Shown here: positions 20,738-30,643 of the stretch, one piece after another
How the letters are laid out: every line of letters begins with the position of its first letter
Numbering within the stretch: position 1 is the stretch's first letter
Source: Phaeospirillum sp.
Lineage (GTDB): Bacteria; Pseudomonadota; Alphaproteobacteria; Rhodospirillales; Magnetospirillaceae
Direction: 5' to 3'
DNA: 64,000 nucleotides
NCBI GenBank assembly: GCA_030651575.1
Contig: JAUSFB010000026.1
Location: 1-64,000, forward strand
Notes under the pieces: model-generated
What the model was told of the DNA's origin: nothing
The model's database searches: none
The model's input: the letters and a program-made list of their open reading frames with translations, nothing else
Made by a program: the position numbers and the translations under genes

Positions 20738-23482
20738 GTGTCTCGGCTAATGTTCCCGTCACTCTCCAAGGATTTCATGCGGCATCCGCCGCCGCCTCGC
20801 AGACTCCTGCTTCACCTTTCATACGGGCATCGCACCTTCATGCGTCTCTCCGGTTTCGTGGTCTTGCTTCTGATCGTTCTGGGCAATCTCGGCTTTTGGG
20901 CGGCGATGAACCGACCGCAGACCGGGCTGCCATGGTCGGGAACCATCAACAGCGTGTCGTTCAGCCCCAGCCGGGCCGACGACGACCCGACTCTGGTCCG
21001 CAAATTCCCGTTTCTCGACGAGGAAAGGCTCGCGACCCGCGACGAGATGGACGAGGATCTGGGCCTGCTGGCCGGCAAGGTGCAGCAGGTTCGGACCTAT
21101 TCGACCCTGGAAGGCCTCGATCAGGTTCCCGAATTGGCGGCCCGCCATGGCCTGAAGGCGCTGCCCGGCGCCTGGCTGGACGAACGGCTGGCCCGTAACG
21201 AGGTAGAGCTTGCCAACATCGTCCGTATCGCCCGCGACAATCCCAATGTGGACCGGGTGATCATCGGCAACGAAAACCTGACCCTGCACCGCCTGTCGCC
21301 CGAGCAGATGATCCGCTATCTGCGCCGTGTCCGCGCCGCCCTGCCCGAGCGGATCAAGATCAGCACCGCCGAGGCCTGGGCCATCTGGCTGGACTACCCC
21401 GAACTGGTGCGGGAAGTGGATTTCATCACCATCCACACCCTGCCGTTCTGGGAGCCGGGCGGCGTGCACATCGACAACGCCCTGGAATACACCAAGCGCA
21501 TGGTTCGCGACGTCAAGGCGGCCTATCCCGACAAGCCTCTGTTCATCGGCGAAGTGGGCTGGCCGTCGGCGGGCCGCAATTATGGGGTTGCCGAGCCGTC
21601 GCTGGTCAATCAGGCACTGTTCCTGCGCCATTTCGTCAATTGGGCGCACGAGGAAAAGCTGGACTACAATATCGTCGAAGCCTTTGACCAACCCTGGAAG
21701 GTCAATCTCGATAATACGGCGAGTGAAAAACACTGGGGCATCTGGACCGTCGAACGCCAGCCCAAGTTTAACTGGATCGGTCCGGTGATCGAGTTCGAGG
21801 AATGGCCGATCCAGGCTGCCGGGGCGACCCTGATCGCCCTGCTGCCGGTGGGATGGTTCCTGTTCAAGTGGCGCAATCTTCGCCTGCCGGGCAAGATCTT
21901 CTTCGGGGTGTTGGTCCAGTTCGCCGCCACGCTTCTGATCTGGACCATGTCGACGCCCATGATCAAGGACGTGGCCCCGGGCGCCGGCCTGATGCTGGGA
22001 TTGTTGCTGCCGGCGCAGTTGCTGCTGCTGTTCGTGGTGCTGATCGCCGGGATCGAGGTCACCGAACTGACCTGGGCGCACCGCTTCAAGCGCAAGTTCC
22101 ACGCCCTGCCGCCGGGCGAGTGCAAGACCTTCCCCAAGGTATCGCTGCACCTGCCCTGCTATAACGAGCCGCCCGAGATGGTGAAGCTCACCATCAACAG
22201 CCTGCTGGCGCTGGACTATCCCGATTTCGAAGTCATCGTGCTGGACAACAACACCAAGGACCCCCTGGTCTGGGGGGCGGTGAAGGACTATTGCGAATCG
22301 CTCGACGATCCGCGCATCCGCTTCTACCATCTGGCCCCCTGGCCGGGCGCCAAGGCCGGCGCCCTGAATTTCGGCCTGTCGGTTACCTCCGAGGATGCGG
22401 TCATCATCGGCGTGGTCGATTCCGACTATCTGGTCGACAAGAACTGGCTGAAGGGCCTGGTGCCCTATTTCGAGAATCCCAAGGTCGGCCACGTCCAGGC
22501 CCCCCAGGATCATCGCGAATGGGAACACGACCTGTTCAAGGAAATGATCAACTGGGAATATGCCGGTTTCTTCGATATCGGCATGGTCTATCGCAACGAG
22601 GCCAACGCCATCATCCAGCACGGCACCATGACCCTGATCCGCAAGGAAACGCTGGAAAAGGCCGGGCGCTGGGGCGAGTGGTGCATCGTCGAGGACGCCG
22701 AACTGGGCCTGCGCTTCATGAAGGAGGGCTATGAGTCGGTCTATGTCCCCGACCGCCTGGGTCACGGACTGGTTCCCGACAGCTTCATGGCCTACAAGAA
22801 GCAGCGTTTCCGCTGGGCCTATGGTGCGGTGCAGATCCTGAAAGCCCACTGGCGTTCGCTGGCGCCATTCGCCAAAAGCGGCCTGACCACCGGTCAGAAG
22901 TACCACTTCATCTCGGGCTGGCTGCCCTGGATCGTCGACGGCCTTTACCTGCTGTTCGTCGCCGCCAGCGTGCTTTGGTCGTTGGGCATGATCGTGTCGC
23001 CACGGTATTTCAGCACGCCGCTCCCCTTCTTTACCCTGCCGACGGTGGGCGTGTTCGTGGCCAAGATCTTCCACCACTTCTTCCTCTACGGCACCAGGGT
23101 GAAATGCAGCTTTCGGCAGCGCGCCCTGGCTGCCATCGCCGGCATGGGTCTGACCTATTCCATCGCCTGGGCCATGTGGCAGGGCATCTTCACCAAATCC
23201 ACCCCCTTCATGCGGACCCCGAAGATGGCCAACAAGGCGGCCTTCACCCAAGGTTTCATGATGGCGTCGGAGGAGGCCACCTTGATGTTGCTGCAATACA
23301 TCGCGGCCATCGCGGTTCTGGTGCCCAGGAATAACTTCTCGGACCCGGATGTGCGGCTGTGGTCGCTGGTGCTGGTGGTTCAGGCCATGCCGTTTCTGGC
23401 GGCCCTGATCACCTCGCTGATCAGCGTTATGCCCTCCAAGGCGCCGGCGCACCCGGCGGCACACCCGGCGGCGGCGGAATAG
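20738..23482 (+). CDS. GH17-GT2 fusion, beta-glucan synthase-like membrane protein
   Basis: 914 residues. An N-terminal membrane helix (~35-55) is followed by a GH17-like domain with IIGNENL (~176) and FIGEVGWPSAG (~270), carrying the two expected catalytic Glu. Several membrane helices (~355-450) lead into a family 2 glycosyltransferase with LHLPCYNEP, VVDSDYL (~560), VEDAELG (~650) and QRFRW (~690), then more membrane helices. The closest known types are the beta-1,3/1,6-glucan synthases of the NdvB/NdvC group, making periplasmic or cyclic glucan. Start is uncertain: GTG 20738 is used, with ATGs at 20750, 20777 and 20840 also in frame. Confidence 0.85.
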   Translation: MSRLMFPSLSKDFMRHPPPPRRLLLHLSYGHRTFMRLSGFVVLLLIVLGNLGFWAAMNRPQTGLPWSGTINSVSFSPSRADDDPTLVRKFPFLDEERLATRDEMDEDLGLLAGKVQQVRTYSTLEGLDQVPELAARHGLKALPGAWLDERLARNEVELANIVRIARDNPNVDRVIIGNENLTLHRLSPEQMIRYLRRVRAALPERIKISTAEAWAIWLDYPELVREVDFITIHTLPFWEPGGVHIDNALEYTKRMVRDVKAAYPDKPLFIGEVGWPSAGRNYGVAEPSLVNQALFLRHFVNWAHEEKLDYNIVEAFDQPWKVNLDNTASEKHWGIWTVERQPKFNWIGPVIEFEEWPIQAAGATLIALLPVGWFLFKWRNLRLPGKIFFGVLVQFAATLLIWTMSTPMIKDVAPGAGLMLGLLLPAQLLLLFVVLIAGIEVTELTWAHRFKRKFHALPPGECKTFPKVSLHLPCYNEPPEMVKLTINSLLALDYPDFEVIVLDNNTKDPLVWGAVKDYCESLDDPRIRFYHLAPWPGAKAGALNFGLSVTSEDAVIIGVVDSDYLVDKNWLKGLVPYFENPKVGHVQAPQDHREWEHDLFKEMINWEYAGFFDIGMVYRNEANAIIQHGTMTLIRKETLEKAGRWGEWCIVEDAELGLRFMKEGYESVYVPDRLGHGLVPDSFMAYKKQRFRWAYGAVQILKAHWRSLAPFAKSGLTTGQKYHFISGWLPWIVDGLYLLFVAASVLWSLGMIVSPRYFSTPLPFFTLPTVGVFVAKIFHHFFLYGTRVKCSFRQRALAAIAGMGLTYSIAWAMWQGIFTKSTPFMRTPKMANKAAFTQGFMMASEEATLMLLQYIAAIAVLVPRNNFSDPDVRLWSLVLVVQAMPFLAALITSLISVMPSKAPAHPAAHPAAAE

Positions 23483-23644
23483 CGTTCCACCATTCGGAGG
23501 AATGGCTCGCCTCCTTTGGGTGGTGGGCCGTTTCGCCGTGTTGATACGGAATACCACCTATTCCCGGCCCTTAATCCTTTACATATTTGTTGCAGCGCAC
23601 AGTAATGCTACGGTTTAGTATCGTGGCAGGGTTGGAGCGCAAAA

Positions 23645-25375
23645 ATGACTACTCGCATGGGCAAAGTCCCCGGTGGATTGACCAGACTGGGGATGGTTCC
23701 AAGGATCATGGCCCTGGCGGTCTTTGGCGTGCTCCTCCTGGGAATTTGCGTCACCTTGCTGACGCGCGGCCTGCTTTACGCCGGCGCCGCCGATGCGGCG
23801 CTTGAGCGGGTCGATACCAATATGAAGGTGGCTTGGGACGCCCTGAAGGCCAAGGGCGGCACTTTTCGTGTCGCCGATGGCAAGCTGATGGCCGGCGACC
23901 ACGTCCTTAATGGTAATTTCGAGGTGGTGGACAAGGTCAAGGTCCTGGTCGGCGGCACCGCGACCGTCTTTATGGGCGATACCCGCGTCACCACCAATGT
24001 CATGAAGCCGGACGGTTCGCGCGCGGTCGGCACCCAATTGGCCAAAACCGCCGCCTATCAGGCGGTGTTCGATCGCAAGACCGGTTTTCGCGGCGAGGTC
24101 GAAATCCTGGGCGAGCCCTATATGACCGCCTACGACCCCATCATGGACGCCTCGGGCAATGTGATCGGGGTTCTGTATGTTGGAACGAAAAAGGCTGAAT
24201 TTCTCAAATCCGCCCACGACACCTTGTTCTCCGTCATCACCGCGACGATCCTGATCAGTCTGGTGACCATCGCCATCAGTTGGGTCATCGCCCGACGCAG
24301 TCTGGCCCTGCCGCTCAAGGCCAGCATTTCCGCCATGCGGGATCTGGCCAACGGCAATCTGGACACCGCGATCCCCGCATCGAACCGTGGCGACGAGATC
24401 GGCGAGATGATCCGGGCGCTTGAGGTTTTCAAGACCAACGGAATCGAGCGTCATCGCCTGGAAACGGCACAACACGCCGAACAAACGGCCCGCAACCGGC
24501 GTCAGGAGATCGTCGATCGCCTGACCGCCAACTTCAACGCCAGCGTCCAGGGTGTGTTGAGCGGCGTCACCGCCTCGGCCCATCATCTGCGCGACTCGGC
24601 CCAGTCCATGTCCTCCATCGCCGAGGATACCTCGCGTCAGTCCACCGTGGTCGCCGCCGCCGCCGAACAGGCCTCCGTCAATGTGGAGACCGTCGCCGCC
24701 GCCGCCGAACAGCTGGCCGCCTCGGAAACCGAGATCGCGCGGCAGATCAGCAATTCGAGCGAAATCGCCCACCGCGCCGCCGAGGAGGCCGAGCGGGTCA
24801 ACGGCATCGTGGCGACCCTGTCCGAGGCCACCGGCAAGATCGGCGAAGTGGTGACCTTAATCAACGATATCGCGGCCCAGACCAATCTGCTGGCGCTGAA
24901 CGCCACCATCGAGGCGGCCAGGGCCGGCGACGCCGGCAAGGGCTTCGCCGTGGTCGCCAACGAGGTCAAGCACCTCGCCACCCAGACCGCCAAGGCCACC
25001 GACGACATCGTCGTCCAGATCAACTCGGTGCAGTCGGTCACCCGCGATGCCGTCGGCGCTATCCAGGGCATCGGCCGGACCATCTCGGCCATCACCGCCA
25101 ATGCCACCGCCATCGCCGCGGCGGTGGAGGAACAGACCGCCGCCACCGGCGAGATCGCTCGCAACGTTCAGCAGGCATCCAGCGGCACCCGGGAGGTGAC
25201 CTCCAGCATCGGTCTGGTCAATGACGGCGCCACCACCACCGGAACCGCCGCCCAGGAGGTTCTGACCACGGCGGACAATCTGTCGAAGCAATCCGACGAC
25301 CTGACCCATCAGGTCGCCAGCTTCCTGGCCGCCATCAAATCCGCCGGCGAGCAGACCACCCAACGGGCGGCCTGA
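23645..25375 (+). CDS. Methyl-accepting chemotaxis protein with single-Cache sensor
   Basis: 576 residues. TM1 ~19-43; a periplasmic single-Cache-type domain ([31 protein letters not shown] is the typical region, extract at ~135-165); TM2 ~198-220; HAMP ~222-275; then the cytoplasmic signalling domain with [20 protein letters not shown] at its tip. It should relay a periplasmic ligand signal to CheA/CheW at the pole. It lies just upstream of hupUV on the same strand, with 70 bases to the preferred hupU start (28 to an upstream ATG), suggesting co-transcription with the hydrogen sensor. Confidence 0.92.
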   Translation: MTTRMGKVPGGLTRLGMVPRIMALAVFGVLLLGICVTLLTRGLLYAGAADAALERVDTNMKVAWDALKAKGGTFRVADGKLMAGDHVLNGNFEVVDKVKVLVGGTATVFMGDTRVTTNVMKPDGSRAVGTQLAKTAAYQAVFDRKTGFRGEVEILGEPYMTAYDPIMDASGNVIGVLYVGTKKAEFLKSAHDTLFSVITATILISLVTIAISWVIARRSLALPLKASISAMRDLANGNLDTAIPASNRGDEIGEMIRALEVFKTNGIERHRLETAQHAEQTARNRRQEIVDRLTANFNASVQGVLSGVTASAHHLRDSAQSMSSIAEDTSRQSTVVAAAAEQASVNVETVAAAAEQLAASETEIARQISNSSEIAHRAAEEAERVNGIVATLSEATGKIGEVVTLINDIAAQTNLLALNATIEAARAGDAGKGFAVVANEVKHLATQTAKATDDIVVQINSVQSVTRDAVGAIQGIGRTISAITANATAIAAAVEEQTAATGEIARNVQQASSGTREVTSSIGLVNDGATTTGTAAQEVLTTADNLSKQSDDLTHQVASFLAAIKSAGEQTTQRAA

Positions 25376-25445
25376 CCCCCGCACTTGCGCCGACCCGGCC
25401 TGCATGCCTAATCTGGACCCGTCCTTATCCTTGAAGACGGGTCCA

Positions 25446-26453
25446 ATGGCGTCTGGTTTTACTGTTCTTTGGCTACAGGCCGGGTCATGCGGCGGCTGCA
25501 CCATGTCGGCCCTGGCGGCCGATGATCTGGGTATGGTCAAGGCGTTGGGACGATTCGGCATCCGGCTGTTGTGGCACCCCTCCCTATCGGAGGAAAGCGG
25601 GCGCGAGGCCATCGCCATCCTCGATGATGTGGTTGCCGGCCGGATCGCGCTGGACTGCCTCTGCGTCGAAGGCTCGGTGCTGGACGGCCCCGATGGCACC
25701 GGCCGGTTCCAGATGCTGTCGGGCACCGGCCGCGCCATGAAGGATTGGGTTGCCGCCCTGGCGGTCAAGGCCCGTCATGTGGTCGCCATCGGCAGCTGCG
25801 CCACTTTTGGCGGCCTGCCCGCGGGGGGGGGCAACCCCACCGGAGCACGCGGCCTGCAATACGCCGGCTGGGACATGGGCGGCGCGCTGGGCAAGGACTT
25901 CCGCTCGGGCTCGGGCCTGCCGGTAATCAACATTTCCGGCTGTGCCCCCCATCCCGGCTGGGTGGTGGAGACGCTGGCCGCCCTGTCCCTGGGAGATTTC
26001 GGCCCCGAGCGTCTGGACGCCCTGGGTCGGCCGCGCGCCATTGCCGATCATCTCGCCCATCACGGCTGCTCGCGCAATGAGTTCTACGAGTTCAAGGCCA
26101 GCGCGGTGCGGCCGTCGGATCGCGGCTGCCTGATGGAAAACCTCGGCTGCCGCGCCACCCAGGCTCCGGGCGATTGCAACATGCGGCGCTGGAACGGGTT
26201 CGGATCGTGCACGGATGCCGGTTACACCTGCATCAACTGCACCAGCCCCGGCTTTGAAAGCCCGCCCGGACCATTCCAGGAAACCGCCAAGGTGGCCGGC
26301 ATCCCCATCGGATTGCCGCTGGATATGCCCAAGGCGTGGTTCGTGGCGCTGGCGGCTTTGTCCAAATCGGCGACGCCCCAGCGGGTCCGCACCAACGCCC
26401 ATGCCGACCATGTCCTGATTCCCCCCGCCCGTCGCCCGACCAAGACGCCATGA
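25446..26453 (+). CDS. hupU: H2-sensing [NiFe] hydrogenase small subunit HupU/HoxB
   Basis: 335 residues. It begins with LWLQAGSCGGCTMS, the proximal cluster motif, and has no twin-arginine signal peptide, as expected for cytoplasmic regulatory hydrogenases. Further cluster ligands are visible in GSCATFGG, ISGCAPHPGW, HHGCSRNEFYEFKAS, and the CLMENLGC, CNMRRWNGFGSC and CINCTSPGF segments. It pairs with the large subunit, whose start overlaps its stop (ATGA). A run of nine G lies in the coding sequence at 25823-25831. ATG 25404 would add 14 residues; the shorter start fits the family. Confidence 0.9.
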   Translation: MASGFTVLWLQAGSCGGCTMSALAADDLGMVKALGRFGIRLLWHPSLSEESGREAIAILDDVVAGRIALDCLCVEGSVLDGPDGTGRFQMLSGTGRAMKDWVAALAVKARHVVAIGSCATFGGLPAGGGNPTGARGLQYAGWDMGGALGKDFRSGSGLPVINISGCAPHPGWVVETLAALSLGDFGPERLDALGRPRAIADHLAHHGCSRNEFYEFKASAVRPSDRGCLMENLGCRATQAPGDCNMRRWNGFGSCTDAGYTCINCTSPGFESPPGPFQETAKVAGIPIGLPLDMPKAWFVALAALSKSATPQRVRTNAHADHVLIPPARRPTKTP

Positions 26454-27892
26454 CCCAAACCACACGCCTGATCGTCGGCCCCTTCAACCGGGTCGAGGGC
26501 GACCTGGAAGTGACGTTGGACATCCGCGACGGCGCGGTGGCCAAGGCTTGCGTCAACGCCCCGCTTTATCGCGGCTTCGAGCAGATCCTGCGCGGCCGTC
26601 CGGCCAGCGACGCCCTGGTGATCGCGCCCCGGATTTGCGGGATCTGCTCGGTATCGCAATCGGTCGCCGCCGCCCGCGCCCTGGCCCTGGTCTGCGGCGC
26701 CGACATGCCGGCCAACGGCCGTCTGGCCAGCGACATCATTCTGGCCTGCGAGAATGCGGCCGATCACCTGACCCATTTCGTCTTATTCTTCACTCCGGAC
26801 TTTGCGCGGGCCTGTTACGCCGGGCATTCCTGGCACGCGGCGGCGCAGCGACGCTTTGCCGCGAATGAAGGCCAATCCACGCGCGCCCTGCTGCCGGCCC
26901 GTGCCCGTTTCCTTCACCTGATGGGAGTCTTGGCTGGAAAATGGCCGCATTCCCTGGCCTTGCAGCCCGGTGGCGTCACCAAGGCGATCGACCCGGCCGA
27001 GCGGGTGCGGCTGTTGGCGATCCTGGCCGAGTTCCGCGAGGCGCTGGAGACCATCGTCTTCGCCGATTCGCTGGAAGCCGTCGCCGCCCTGAATTCGGTT
27101 GCCGCCCTGGACGCCTGGACCGATACCGCCGCCCCTGATCACGGCGATTTCCGCCTGTTCTTGCACATCGCCCGCGACCTTGGGCTGGACCGCATGGGGC
27201 GGGGGCCTTCGGTGCTGGCCTCGTCGGGCAGCTTCGGCCTGTTTCAGTCCGGCGTCTGGGACGGCCGCCTCGCCCCGTTCGATCCGGCCGGCATCACCGA
27301 GGACGTCGCCCATGCCTGGATGGCGGGAGGAATAGCCGCCCCATTCGCCGGCCTGACCCAGCCCGCCCCCGACAAGCCCGACGCCTATAGCTGGTGCAAG
27401 GCGCCGCGCCTGGATGGACGGGTGATCGAGGTCGGCGCTCTGGCGCGTCAGGTGGTGGACGGCCACCCGCTGGCCCGCGCCCTGGTCGCCGACACGGGGG
27501 GCGGCTCGGTTCAGTCGCGGGTGGTGGCGCGGCTGCTGGAACTCGCCCGGTTGATTCCAGCGATGGAAGACTGGGTTCAAGCCCTGCGTCCGGGCGAGCC
27601 GTTCTGCCTCGCCCCCAGCGAGTTGGTGGCCGAGGGAAGTGCGATCGGTCTGGTCGAAGCGGCGCGTGGCACCTTGGGCCACTGGCTGACCGCCCGTGAC
27701 GGCCGAATCGGCGGCTATCAGATCATCGCTCCCACCACCTGGAATTTCTCGCCCCGCGACGCGGCGAGCATGCCCGGCGCCCTGGAACAGGCCCTGGTCG
27801 GAACTCCGGTCCAAGCGGGAGAGACGACCCCGATAGCGGTTCAGCATGTGGTCCGCTCGTTCGACCCCTGCATGGTCTGCACGGTGCATTGA
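26450..27892 (+). CDS. hupV: H2-sensing [NiFe] hydrogenase large subunit HupV/HoxC
   Basis: 480 residues. NiFe ligand motifs are RICGICSVSQ near the N-terminus and DPCMVCTVH at the extreme C-terminus. The protein ends on that His, with no C-terminal extension to be cleaved by a maturation protease, a hallmark of regulatory hydrogenases. With HupU it forms the H2 sensor that normally signals through the kinase HupT/HoxJ to a response regulator. Neither kinase nor energy-conserving hydrogenase genes are in this window. Confidence 0.92.
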   Translation: MTQTTRLIVGPFNRVEGDLEVTLDIRDGAVAKACVNAPLYRGFEQILRGRPASDALVIAPRICGICSVSQSVAAARALALVCGADMPANGRLASDIILACENAADHLTHFVLFFTPDFARACYAGHSWHAAAQRRFAANEGQSTRALLPARARFLHLMGVLAGKWPHSLALQPGGVTKAIDPAERVRLLAILAEFREALETIVFADSLEAVAALNSVAALDAWTDTAAPDHGDFRLFLHIARDLGLDRMGRGPSVLASSGSFGLFQSGVWDGRLAPFDPAGITEDVAHAWMAGGIAAPFAGLTQPAPDKPDAYSWCKAPRLDGRVIEVGALARQVVDGHPLARALVADTGGGSVQSRVVARLLELARLIPAMEDWVQALRPGEPFCLAPSELVAEGSAIGLVEAARGTLGHWLTARDGRIGGYQIIAPTTWNFSPRDAASMPGALEQALVGTPVQAGETTPIAVQHVVRSFDPCMVCTVH

Positions 27893-28106
27893 ACCGTCGT
27901 AGATATTCGTCCTTGGAGTATCGCCTGTCGGAAGGGGGGCAACGCCGGAAAATGATCGATTGGGGACTTGCTCGACACCTCGGCCATGACGGCCTCCAAC
28001 CGATGGAGGATTCTTGAAACATACCCAGACTCTCGGGGGAAGCCTCCGTATCCTTCCGTCAAGCGGTCGTTCGGGCGAATCCCCTGTGGATAAGGGGTCG
28101 CGATGC

Positions 28107-28135
28107 TTGACGGGGGAGGGTCGCCCCTGCATTCT
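28107..28135 (+). promoter_or_regulatory. Possible promoter of the trpGDC-moaC-moeA operon
   Basis: TTGACG (28107-28112), 17 bases, CATTCT (28130-28135), about 35 bases before the trpG start. The -35 is good, the -10 weak. No Trp-rich leader peptide is seen. Confidence 0.35.
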
Positions 28136-28169
28136 TCGCCGCTGGAATCCTTTGATCTGGGCGGCGGTT

Positions 28170-28760
28170 ATGTTCCTGCTGATCGACAATTACGACAGCT
28201 TTACCTACAACCTGTGGCACTATCTGGGCGAGCTGGGGGCCGAGGTCGAAGTTCGCCGCAACGATGCGGTGACGGTTGATCAGGCCATGGCCATGCAGCC
28301 GCAGGGCATCGTCATCTCGCCCGGCCCATGCGATCCCGACCGCGCCGGAATCTGTCTCGACCTGATTCGCCGCGCCGCCGGCACGGTGCCGCTGTTCGGG
28401 GTCTGCCTCGGCCATCAGGCCATCGGTCAGGCTTTTGGCGGCAAGGTGGTCCGGGCGCCAAAGCCCATGCACGGCAAGGTCGATCTGATCGAGCATGACG
28501 GGTCCGGGGTCTTTGCCGGCTTGGCCTCGCCGTTTCGCGCCACCCGCTATCATTCCCTGGTGGTCGAGCGCGAGACCTTCCCCGATTGTCTCCATGTTTC
28601 GGCCTGGACCGCCGACGGTCTGGTGATGGGGCTGGCCCATAAGGATCTGGCGATCTGGGGCGTCCAATTCCATCCCGAGAGCATCGAGACCGAGCATGGT
28701 CACCAGATGCTGCGCAATTTCATCCAATTCAGCTCCCGCCGTACCGGAAACGCCGCCTGA
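28170..28760 (+). CDS. trpG: Anthranilate synthase glutaminase subunit TrpG
   Basis: 196 residues, class I glutamine amidotransferase. It starts [22 protein letters not shown] and has the oxyanion region [11 protein letters not shown], nucleophile Cys in [10 protein letters not shown], and the His/Glu pair in [11 protein letters not shown]. It supplies ammonia to TrpE for anthranilate formation; trpE is not in this window. It may also serve p-aminobenzoate synthesis, as PabA-type and TrpG-type enzymes are hard to tell apart, but the following trpD-trpC favour TrpG. Its stop overlaps the trpD start (TGATG). Confidence 0.93.
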   Translation: MFLLIDNYDSFTYNLWHYLGELGAEVEVRRNDAVTVDQAMAMQPQGIVISPGPCDPDRAGICLDLIRRAAGTVPLFGVCLGHQAIGQAFGGKVVRAPKPMHGKVDLIEHDGSGVFAGLASPFRATRYHSLVVERETFPDCLHVSAWTADGLVMGLAHKDLAIWGVQFHPESIETEHGHQMLRNFIQFSSRRTGNAA

Positions 28761-29815
28761 TGAGCACGCCCGCCACTCCCAACGCCCCCGCCACCCTGGC
28801 CCTCATGAAAGAGGTGCTCGGCCGTATCGCCGCCGGTGGAACCCTGTCCGAGACCCAGGCGGAAGAGGTCTTCGAGATCATCATGTCGGGTGACGCCACC
28901 CCCGCCCAGATCGGCGGCCTGTTGATGGGCCTGCGGGTGCGCGGCGAGACGGTGGACGAGATCACCGGCGCCGCCCGGATCATGCGGTCCAAGGCGCTGC
29001 GCGTCGATGCTCCGCCCGGCGCGGTGGATACGTGTGGGACCGGCGGCGACGGCTCGGGGACCTATAATATTTCCACCGCCGCCGCTTTCGTGGTGGCCGC
29101 CTGCGGCGTGCCGGTGGCCAAGCACGGCAACCGGGCGCTGTCGTCCAAGTCCGGCTCGGCCGATGTGCTGGCCGCGCTGGGGATCAAGGTGGACGCCGAC
29201 ATGACGCTGGTCCGCGAATCCCTGTTCGAAAACAATATCGGCTTTCTGATGGCGCCCCGGCACCACAACGCCATGCGCCATGTGGGCGGCCCCCGCGTCG
29301 AGCTGGGCACCCGGACCATCTTCAATCTGCTGGGGCCGTTGTCCAATCCGGCGGGCACCACCCGTCAGGTGGTCGGCGTCTTCGCGGCTCAATGGGTCGA
29401 GCCCGTCGCCCGTGTCCTGGGGCGATTGGGAGCCGAACATGCCTGGGTCGTGCACGGCTCGGACGGCCTGGACGAGCTGACCACCACCGGTCCTTCCAAG
29501 GTGGCCGAGTTCAAGGACGGTGAAGTGCGGGTGTTCACGGTAACGCCGGAAGAGGTCGGCTTGGCCCGCGCTCTGCCCGAGCAGTTAAAGGGCGCCGACG
29601 CCGCCACCAACGCCGTCGCGTTGAAAGCGGTGCTGGCGGGCGAGAAGGGGGCTTACCGCGATATCGTGGCGCTGAACGCCGGCGCCGCCCTGGTGGTCTC
29701 CGGCAGGGTCGCCACGCTGGCGGATGCCGTTCGGATGGCGGAGCAGGCCATTGACGATGGGAGCGCCAGCCGGATTCTTGAACGCATGGTCGCCATCACC
29801 AATAAGGAGGTTTGA
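28760..29815 (+). CDS. trpD: Anthranilate phosphoribosyltransferase TrpD
   Basis: 351 residues. Conserved landmarks: DTCGTGGDGSGTYNIS for phosphoribosyl pyrophosphate binding, KHGNRALSSKSGSADVLAALG, and FNLLGPLSNPAG. It transfers phosphoribose to anthranilate, the second step of tryptophan synthesis. It is coupled to trpG by TGATG and followed after three bases by trpC, whose AAGGAGG ribosome binding site lies inside the trpD end. Confidence 0.95.
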   Translation: MSTPATPNAPATLALMKEVLGRIAAGGTLSETQAEEVFEIIMSGDATPAQIGGLLMGLRVRGETVDEITGAARIMRSKALRVDAPPGAVDTCGTGGDGSGTYNISTAAAFVVAACGVPVAKHGNRALSSKSGSADVLAALGIKVDADMTLVRESLFENNIGFLMAPRHHNAMRHVGGPRVELGTRTIFNLLGPLSNPAGTTRQVVGVFAAQWVEPVARVLGRLGAEHAWVVHGSDGLDELTTTGPSKVAEFKDGEVRVFTVTPEEVGLARALPEQLKGADAATNAVALKAVLAGEKGAYRDIVALNAGAALVVSGRVATLADAVRMAEQAIDDGSASRILERMVAITNKEV

Positions 29816-29818
29816 GAC

Positions 29819-30634
29819 ATGACCGCGACTCCGACCATCCTTGACCGGATCTGCGCCGAAAAGCGCAAGCAGGTGGCCGAGCAGAAAGGTCGCCGCAATA
29901 TCAAGGAATTGTTTGATCGCGCCAAGGACCAGGCGCCGCCGCGCGGCTTTGCCAAGTCCCTGGACCGCCTGATCGACAAGCTGGGCTGGGGCATCATCGC
30001 CGAGATTAAAAAGGCGTCTCCCTCGGCCGGGGTGATCCGCGCCAATTTCGAGCCGGCCCAACTGGCCCGCGGCTATCAGCGCGGCGGGGCCGCCTGTCTG
30101 TCGGTTTTGACAGATCAGAAGTTCTTTCAGGGCAGCGACGCCGATCTGGGCGCCGCCCGATCCGCCTGCGACCTGCCGGTGCTGCGCAAGGACTTCATGG
30201 TCGATCCCTATCAGATCGTCGAGGCCCGCGCCCTGGGGGCCGACTGCATCTTGCTGATCGTGGCGGCGCTGACCGATGCCGAGATGTCGCAGATGGAAGA
30301 CATCGCCCTGGGCTATCAGATGGATGTTCTGATCGAGGTGCATGACGAGGCCGAGTTGGAGCGGGCCTTGAAGCTGAAATCGCCGTTGATCGGCATTAAC
30401 AACCGCGACCTGAAGATCATGAAGACCGATCTCGCCACGACCGAGCGTCTGGCGCCCTTGGTGCCGAAGGACCGCGTCGTCATTTCCGAAAGTGGCCTCG
30501 AAGGCCCCGGCGATCTCAAGCGCATGGCTCTGGTTGGAGTGAAACGCTTCCTGATCGGTGAAACCCTGATGCGTCGCGCCGATGTCGAGCAGGCCGTCAA
30601 GGTTTTGCTGGCTGGTGCGGCCGCGAACGCCTAA
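29819..30634 (+). CDS. trpC: Indole-3-glycerol-phosphate synthase TrpC
   Basis: 271 residues, a (beta/alpha)8 barrel. Key motifs are IIAEIKKASPSAG with the catalytic Lys, LSVLTDQKFFQG, VLRKDFMVDPYQI, GINNRDL and VISESGLEG. It closes the ring to indole-3-glycerol phosphate, the fourth step of tryptophan synthesis. It is the third gene of the operon; ten bases later moaC begins, a linkage of trp and molybdenum-cofactor genes common in alphaproteobacteria. Confidence 0.95.
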   Translation: MTATPTILDRICAEKRKQVAEQKGRRNIKELFDRAKDQAPPRGFAKSLDRLIDKLGWGIIAEIKKASPSAGVIRANFEPAQLARGYQRGGAACLSVLTDQKFFQGSDADLGAARSACDLPVLRKDFMVDPYQIVEARALGADCILLIVAALTDAEMSQMEDIALGYQMDVLIEVHDEAELERALKLKSPLIGINNRDLKIMKTDLATTERLAPLVPKDRVVISESGLEGPGDLKRMALVGVKRFLIGETLMRRADVEQAVKVLLAGAAANA

Positions 30635-30643
30635 GAGACCCAC

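Noticed and set aside
23539-23551. TGTTGATACGGAA identical to part of island end repeat B (16861-16873)
   Set aside because: A 13-base match between a 295 bp repeat and 64 kb on both strands is expected by chance roughly every second window, and the flanks do not match.
20819-23557. 912-codon open frame opposite the GH17-GT2 gene
   Set aside because: It mirrors a gene with clear catalytic motifs and has an antisense composition rich in Gln, His, Gly and Arg.
27952-28017. 21-codon ORF upstream of trpG as a possible trp attenuation leader
   Set aside because: It contains only one Trp codon, lacks a clear ribosome binding site, lies upstream of the likely promoter and has no attenuator hairpin with a T run.
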